From assembly GCA_019677205.1 (NCBI GenBank), contig JAAMXY010000152.1, positions 1 to 35,103 on the forward strand: 35,103 nt of DNA, given 5' to 3'. Position 1 is the first letter of the stretch, and every line of letters begins with the position of its first letter. The translations under genes were made by a program, and so were the position numbers. This DNA is from Pinguiococcus pyrenoidosus. Taxonomy: Eukaryota; Sar; Pinguiophyceae; Pinguiochrysidales; Pinguiochrysidaceae. Shown one piece after another: positions 30,801 to 35,103 of this stretch. The notes beneath the pieces were generated by a model. It was given only the letters and a program-made list of their open reading frames with translations. It had not been told where the DNA came from and made no database searches.

Positions 30801-33800
30801 CCTTGGCACAGATCTTCGTTGTGAGTGCGGATGGCTCCGGCCTCCAGGATGAAAATGAGAGCCTGTGCACGTTCTACGACATCTTCGTGCGCAACGCCTT
30901 CGGAAACTTCCGCGACGTCTTGAAGGAGGTCTCGTTCAGTGTCCCGATGGCAAACATGCTCACATTCTTGGAGACCAAGTCGATCGCCTATTCGCTCGAG
31001 AGGGAGGGCAAGCTTCGCTATCCCGATGAGAACTACGCGCGTGAAATCATGCAGCTGTTCACGATCGGCCTATGGAAGCTGCGAGAGGATGGCACCCGAG
31101 AAGTCGACAAGGACGGGAACTACCTTTCCACCTACACGAACATGGACATCCTCACGTTTGCTCGAGCGTGGACAGGCTTTCAGAGACAAGCGTTCCGAGC
31201 CAACATCGAGACCGCGTGGAGCCAGAGCAACAACATCGACCCCATGGACGTGAGGCCTACCTGGCGAGACTCCTTTCCGAAGCAGGGCCTCGATGGGCGC
31301 TACGTTGGGGATGGATATCCCCTCTGCTGGGAGCTTCCCAAGCCTTCTTTCCTTCGGACGGGGGCCAAGTACCGCTATCTCGGGTCCGTTTCAGAGCCTG
31401 ATCTCCAGGATGGGATGAACTGGCTCGGCGACGCCGACGACTTTTTCAAGCTGGATACGGAGTCCTCGCTGCACGATGCGCTCTGCAACCCAGCAGAAGC
31501 AGAAGCAGACGCTGAGGTCGCCGAGGGTGCTGAGGCCGCGGAAAGCGCCGATGCTCCCTCCTCCACCGGCTCCTGCCGCCTGCGCAGTGAGGTGGTTCTG
31601 GACGAGAATCTGGAGTGCTTCGAGGACGAATGCAGCTTGGAGAACATCCGGGTGGTTCGACTGAACGTGAGCGCGTCCCAAAGCGTCTTCTACGAGTACG
31701 TGAGGCTGCCATGCGTGGAGCTCGCCTTCTACAATGTCGGCAAGCCGGTGAGCAACCCCTACCGGCAGAATGGCGTCTGTGTCGACGTGAGACTTCCAGT
31801 TGCACACGGTCCGTGCTGCGACAGCGAGGAAGCCTGGCAAGCGTACCCCAGCTGCGATCTGTACAGCATTGAGCGAACGTCCTACGCGACTGCTGCAGCA
31901 AGATGTCAAGAGGGCGATCAGGTCCTGTGCGAGTACACGTACATCAACGAAGACGAGTGTGGAAGCGGAGCGGCGTACTGGGCACTCGATGACTGCTCTG
32001 TGCAAGTGCAAGTCCGTGACGACGGACGGGTTCATGCAGTGCACAGCATGGAGAATGAGAACGCCCAGAGCAACTTGTGGTCGCAAGTCGACGTGGACTC
32101 CGAGAACATCTTCCGTGTCAGCTGGGCAGGGGACGCGTTTCCCGTGGCCTCGTCTGCGTGCTCGGGGGCCAATTGCCAAGTCACCGGCTCGACTTGCCTG
32201 TGTGACATCGAGGTGGTCACCGAAGTCGCTTTCAGCAGTGTGGCGGAAGTGCCGAGCTTGTCGGAGATTCTGGATCAGCTTCCGATCGGAGCGCCGAATC
32301 CGAGCAGCTTTGACGACGATGCCTACGTGGAATGCACGTCTGATGACTGCATGTCAATGGTCCCCGATGGTGTTACCGTGTACACCGACAATCCGGAGTT
32401 CGCTCTGAACGAGAAGACCATCTTCGAAATCGCGGTGGTCGGTAAGGAGGATCGGTACCTTTCGAATGCCGTGTCCACGGTCCATGTTGGTGCCGGCCTC
32501 TCCTTCCGCAACCCGCCGTCGTTCATGTCCCACGTGGAGCCGACGAAGCGTGACGCCATGTATGAGACCGACGCGGTCTTGGACCACGTCTTCGAGCACC
32601 CGAACACCGCTCCCTTCATTTCCGACTTCATGATCAAGCGGTTCGTGACGAGCAACCCGTCTCCAGGCTACGTGAAGAGGGTCGCAGATGCGTTCCGTAC
32701 TGGCTCCTACGAGGGCATCGGCGCCGGGAGGTACGGGGATCTTGCCGCGACGATCTCCGCCGTCCTGCTTGATCGGGAAGCGCGTTCTGCTGCGGTTGAG
32801 ACCGATCCATCGTACGGAAAGCTGCGGGAGCCGATGATGAAGATCTTCCAGTTCATGCGGGCGTTGGATTTCGCTCCGACGGACAGGGGTTGGGAGATTC
32901 TTATGGAATACTTCATCGACACCGTCGGCATCCAGCCGTACTGGTCTCCCACGGTGTTCAACTTCTACCAGTCCGAGTTCCAGCCACGAGGCCCAGTGCA
33001 GCGATCTGGACTGGTTGCTCCCGAAGCGCAGCTGCTGACGACGCCCTTCATCATCAACTACCTCAACGGGATGATCTCGCTTATCGAGTACGGGCTCAGC
33101 TATTGCGACTACGGCTTCGGGGTGTACTTCGGAGATGGGTGGCCCTGCTGGAGTATCCGCGTTGGCAACTATGATCGCGACGAGTACAACTGGGGAAGCC
33201 TCTCGTATCAGCCTCAGGAGGGAGATGCGGCCGCGGCTGTGATCAGCCAGATCGATCTGCTGTTGACGGGTGGGCGACTGCACTCGACGACCCTGGACTT
33301 CATCACCGCGGAGTACGCCAGGCAGCTCGACTCCGAAGGCCAGGAGCGTGCTCTGAGGTCTGCTCTCCAGATGTTCATGGCGATTCCCGACTTTCAGATC
33401 TTGGGCACCAGTGGACCGCTCGGCGAAGCGCGGAGCGAGGAGAGCGAGCCGTCTTCTCCACCGGAAGAATCGTACAAGATCATCGTGTACCTCTACTTCG
33501 GAGGCGGCCTTGATTCGTACAACGTGCTGGTGCCTCTCTCAGGATGTGGATCCAGCACTCTGTCGTATCAGCACTACGCCGACGTCCGCACGGACATCGC
33601 TCTCACCCAGCAGGAGCTACTGCCCATATCCGTACCGGCGGGAACGCAGCCGTGCAGCCAGTTCGGGCTGCATCCAGACCTTCCTTTCATGAAGGACATG
33701 TACGACGCCGGGGAGGCGGCCTTCGTTGCGAACGTTGGGCCGCTGGTGGAGCCGGTGACGAGAGATGAGGTGTGGCAGGAGACCAAGGAGCTCCCTCCTG

Positions 33801-34756
33801 GTCTCTTCGCCCACAACATCCAGACCAGGGTGACCCAGACGGTGCACGCGCAGGAGAGCGCGGCCAAGGGCGTGATTGGCCGCATCGCCGATTCGTTGAC
33901 CGCGGCTGGCTACAGCACCGGCTCCTTCTCCGTGAACACCAAGTCGCAAGTGCTGGAAGGCGAACCGGGCCAGTCGCCGACTCCGGACGTGGTGAACATC
34001 TGGGGAGGCACCGTCACCTTCGACGAGACCGGGCTCATTCCCGAGCTATCGGAGACCATCATGGACCTGGTCCGCAATACGTCTCGATCATTTGTCGCCG
34101 AGACATGGGCAGGGTCGATGAGCTATGCCGTCGAGCGCGCCGAAGTCCTGTCTGATGCCCTGGCGAACCACGGAAGTCTGCAGCAGCCTTTCGCTGCTGA
34201 CGAGAGCTACCTCGGTCGCCAGCTGGAGCTCGTCGCGAACCTCATCTCCGCTCGCACCGTCCTGGACCCAGATCGCAACATGTTCTTCGTGGAGATCGGT
34301 GGCTTCGACACGCATTCGAACATGAAGAGCGACATGGCCGCCGGGATGGAGCAGACGAACGCCGCCCTCCAGAGCTTCAAGGAGGAGATGGAGCTCCAGG
34401 GCCTCTGGGAGGACGTGGTGATCGTCGGAGCGTCCGAGTTCGCCAGGACCCTTACGAGCAACGGTTTGGGGACGGATCACGGATGGGGTGGTAACATGTT
34501 CGTGGCCGGCGGGTCTGTCGACGGGGGAAAGGTGCTGGGCAACTACCCGGACGACCTCAGCGACAACGGTCCCTTGAATCTGGGCCGCGGGCGCCTCGTA
34601 CCGACGACAAGCTGGGAGGCTGTGTGGAACGCGATCGCGCAGTGGTTCGGCGTGCCCGAGGAAGACCTTGAAACCATCCTCCCGAACCTCGTGAACTTCC
34701 CCGCGGATCAGATTTTCGATCTCGAGGACCTTTTTGAAGTTGCAGAGCAGCGGTAG
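27866..34756 (+). CDS. Membrane-anchored DUF1800-DUF1501 fusion protein
   Basis: A single exon of 2,296 residues from ATG 27866 (context gcgaccATGg). A cytosolic N-terminus of about 52 residues is followed by one membrane segment (53-78), so the rest is probably extracellular or lumenal. Next come a Gly/Asp stretch, a Cys-containing region and a Pro/Ser/Thr linker at about 230-312. DUF1800 starts near 420 (AARFLIDATFGSPL), continues at about 970 (DQLRQRIAWALAQIFVVS) and 1052 (YPDENYAREIMQLFTIGL), and ends near 1569-1670 (FISDFMIKRFVTSNPSPGYV, GKLREPMMKIFQFM). Two large blocks interrupt it, about 500-960 and a Cys-rich one at about 1190-1540. DUF1501 covers about 1870-2288 (IIVYLYFGGGLDSYNVLVPL, EIGGFDTHSNM, SEFARTL, GTDHGWGGNMF). 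In bacteria the two families are usually neighbouring genes encoding exported proteins. No introns. Biochemical role unknown; DUF1501 belongs to the alkaline-phosphatase-like group. Confidence 0.9.
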   Translation: MAEEVKWGYNPAYVTAREVVHATPEIRNEKGQTLGVFIQAQQAQVKARRGRTCKLAAVAAVIVVVTAAVLAGFMVVGGGGGGGSGGGDDDEARSSSVRISLQTRLSGVSAADFNSDPDAADDYCAGVEASASLPAGSCSGATAADVTRRARRLQGTDEALVDCTLTLQPSFRSSTSEDDLIDLLEEEIAGLAESGDLLEDLQSAGTGSLSSVDDVGAVEVEMVVTEAPTLVPSMPPTPGPSSGPTPSPTPFPTVVRSASPTRGPSPSPTDVPSSGPTPSPTPLPTDAPSSSPTRGPSPSPTDVPSTQPTYASSPPTGSAVEVDLPDVGADPLVLAPGTYLLGYSSEDILHTLARNVSGEEREYTVEPAGRSYDGLAWEAVYPVLPTFYCDDAESACVITIPDDGREYAIETFTATATDEEQAARFLIDATFGSPLSDLEAFPSEGTFNERALQWIEDQMDVTPSLHRAYFRERANPRLERAVDAGFPRGKCEDQSRWHRFAFSAQDIASTFEVAGSEAPYQIIVGGVLRTEVPYYPILSSDPGPMPWTICEVDEVVNGTVAFNCPQDGEPMEMLNPLVSFIDSDPPSDRVVHDEATFVDTDPPIEAVALLADSTNGDCSGPPEHPAFAKSTTGDWYVFDPRLRILENTLDAPASDADVLGQTESCPSVPKTFLNAESCVPGKGACSPLQFSSVPITLTEDLIRHFYNQSGIYVYYVTGLRPETYVVGSPCSWQISRWLRHEGTCEDASAPGSAAIDEGSHAHISELILEADDGAVVVDIDTNWYDCTHADIGIKINVESGSGTTCWEHVHPDLYSVYDFTYWSQGHSGNDEALAAGRPNPITAFAISGSAELQFPSWHDTEWWRWNEGLHVLVGRLGESLDFQDLPRSVQSEEMAEYLGAISGDRSFDGFEACGSPGEVANDPGRGSRYVFGLTTNDDSQRQELDQPSFGWVPQTTKYTVWTNLVMGAPDQLRQRIAWALAQIFVVSADGSGLQDENESLCTFYDIFVRNAFGNFRDVLKEVSFSVPMANMLTFLETKSIAYSLEREGKLRYPDENYAREIMQLFTIGLWKLREDGTREVDKDGNYLSTYTNMDILTFARAWTGFQRQAFRANIETAWSQSNNIDPMDVRPTWRDSFPKQGLDGRYVGDGYPLCWELPKPSFLRTGAKYRYLGSVSEPDLQDGMNWLGDADDFFKLDTESSLHDALCNPAEAEADAEVAEGAEAAESADAPSSTGSCRLRSEVVLDENLECFEDECSLENIRVVRLNVSASQSVFYEYVRLPCVELAFYNVGKPVSNPYRQNGVCVDVRLPVAHGPCCDSEEAWQAYPSCDLYSIERTSYATAAARCQEGDQVLCEYTYINEDECGSGAAYWALDDCSVQVQVRDDGRVHAVHSMENENAQSNLWSQVDVDSENIFRVSWAGDAFPVASSACSGANCQVTGSTCLCDIEVVTEVAFSSVAEVPSLSEILDQLPIGAPNPSSFDDDAYVECTSDDCMSMVPDGVTVYTDNPEFALNEKTIFEIAVVGKEDRYLSNAVSTVHVGAGLSFRNPPSFMSHVEPTKRDAMYETDAVLDHVFEHPNTAPFISDFMIKRFVTSNPSPGYVKRVADAFRTGSYEGIGAGRYGDLAATISAVLLDREARSAAVETDPSYGKLREPMMKIFQFMRALDFAPTDRGWEILMEYFIDTVGIQPYWSPTVFNFYQSEFQPRGPVQRSGLVAPEAQLLTTPFIINYLNGMISLIEYGLSYCDYGFGVYFGDGWPCWSIRVGNYDRDEYNWGSLSYQPQEGDAAAAVISQIDLLLTGGRLHSTTLDFITAEYARQLDSEGQERALRSALQMFMAIPDFQILGTSGPLGEARSEESEPSSPPEESYKIIVYLYFGGGLDSYNVLVPLSGCGSSTLSYQHYADVRTDIALTQQELLPISVPAGTQPCSQFGLHPDLPFMKDMYDAGEAAFVANVGPLVEPVTRDEVWQETKELPPGLFAHNIQTRVTQTVHAQESAAKGVIGRIADSLTAAGYSTGSFSVNTKSQVLEGEPGQSPTPDVVNIWGGTVTFDETGLIPELSETIMDLVRNTSRSFVAETWAGSMSYAVERAEVLSDALANHGSLQQPFAADESYLGRQLELVANLISARTVLDPDRNMFFVEIGGFDTHSNMKSDMAAGMEQTNAALQSFKEEMELQGLWEDVVIVGASEFARTLTSNGLGTDHGWGGNMFVAGGSVDGGKVLGNYPDDLSDNGPLNLGRGRLVPTTSWEAVWNAIAQWFGVPEEDLETILPNLVNFPADQIFDLEDLFEVAEQR
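28588..28779 (+). repeat. 96-base (32-residue) coding minisatellite, two copies
   Basis: Two copies of a 96-base unit (28588-28683 and 28684-28779) encode the Pro/Ser/Thr linker with GPTPSPTP, PTRGPSPSPTDVPS and similar. The copies differ by a few substitutions. The likely result is a stiff, heavily O-glycosylated stalk between membrane and catalytic domains. Confidence 0.85.
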
Positions 34757-35103
34757 ACCCAAGCGCGGTGTATGTAGCACGCGCAGTGCTCACTTAATAT
34801 GAAGCATCAGGCGTCGCCAGGCTTCGGGACCGAGTCATTATGGTTGTTCTAGTTCAGTTCAATACAGTTCAGTTCAGTTCAGTTCAGTTCAGTTCAGTTC
34901 AGTTCAGTTCAGTTCAGCACAGTATCTGTCAGAATATTCGAAGAGCGAAAGTACATATTCCGTCCGGCGCTACGACGTCGACGGTGCCCGAATGAGCAAA
35001 GAGTTGTTTTTCTTTGCACATGTCGTACCCGACGCAGCATTCGGCTGGGTCGTTTCGTCCTTGGACAGGCAAGCTTTCGTGCGTCGCTGTGCGAAGGAGC
35101 CCC
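34757..35103. other. 3' flank of the DUF1800-DUF1501 gene
   Basis: A 3' UTR and intergenic stretch containing the pentanucleotide array at 34851-34918. No gene is seen before the window ends. Confidence 0.5.
34851..34918. repeat. (TTCAG)n pentanucleotide microsatellite
   Basis: About thirteen copies of agttc/ttcag with one interruption (aatac at 34861-34865), starting about 95 bases after the stop codon. Confidence 0.95.

Noticed and set aside
34851-34918. Telomere-like repeat
   Set aside because: A five-base TTCAG unit with an interruption does not match known telomere units and lies just after a gene; an ordinary microsatellite.

Overview
This is nuclear DNA from a eukaryotic alga, most likely a photosynthetic stramenopile (ochrophyte), or failing that another alga with a red-derived secondary plastid such as a cryptophyte or haptophyte. 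Genes are interrupted by short GT-AG introns (about 49-187 nt), start codons often carry a purine at -3, the DNA is GC-rich, and there are no operons or Shine-Dalgarno sites. Two proteins begin with a signal peptide followed by a phenylalanine-led plastid transit peptide (cleavage contexts GVEA/FVPR and TAAA/FAPP), the classic 'ASAFAP' import signal of secondary red plastids. A Pro/Ser/Thr linker of the 'PSPSPTDVPS' kind is also common in stramenopile surface proteins. The genus cannot be fixed from the sequence alone.

Layout. 1-671 (-): plastid-targeted NUMOD3-motif protein, 3' end outside the window. 1259-5148 (+): CLEC16A homologue, six exons. 5428-7974 (-): RBR-type E3 ubiquitin ligase with an acidic tail resembling the ribosomal P-stalk. 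8589-10292 (+): polytopic membrane protein of unknown function. 11718-13166 (+): secreted protein with a lectin-like region and two OB-like domains. 13412-14068 (-): basic protein with 23-residue STPR-like repeats. 14664-18636 (+): EF-hand / importin-alpha-like armadillo / EF-hand protein, interrupted by an 86-N gap. 18775-20337 (-): GDP-L-fucose synthase, seven exons. 20945-23125 (+): plastid long-chain acyl-ACP/CoA synthetase. 23516-25372 (-): coiled-coil protein of an unrecognised family with an internal duplication. 25723-27070 (+): FAD-dependent oxidoreductase. 27866-34756 (+): 2,296-residue membrane-anchored DUF1800-DUF1501 fusion.

The genes are densely packed on alternating strands and do not form one pathway. 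Five start-to-start (divergent) spacers probably hold back-to-back promoters, and two of them contain a very AT-rich island. Several products act in plastid biology (NUMOD3 protein, acyl-ACP synthetase), wall or glycan supply (GDP-fucose) and the cell surface (DUF1800-DUF1501 protein, OB-fold secreted protein). Others act in vesicle or ubiquitin biology (CLEC16A, RBR ligase).

The most unusual item is the last gene. It joins in one chain two protein families that bacteria usually encode as adjacent genes, adds a eukaryotic membrane anchor and a repeat linker, and has a cysteine-rich block inserted within DUF1800. Short tandem arrays are scattered through the window. The clear ones inside coding sequence have periods divisible by three; those outside have periods of 5, 7, 9, 12 and 18.
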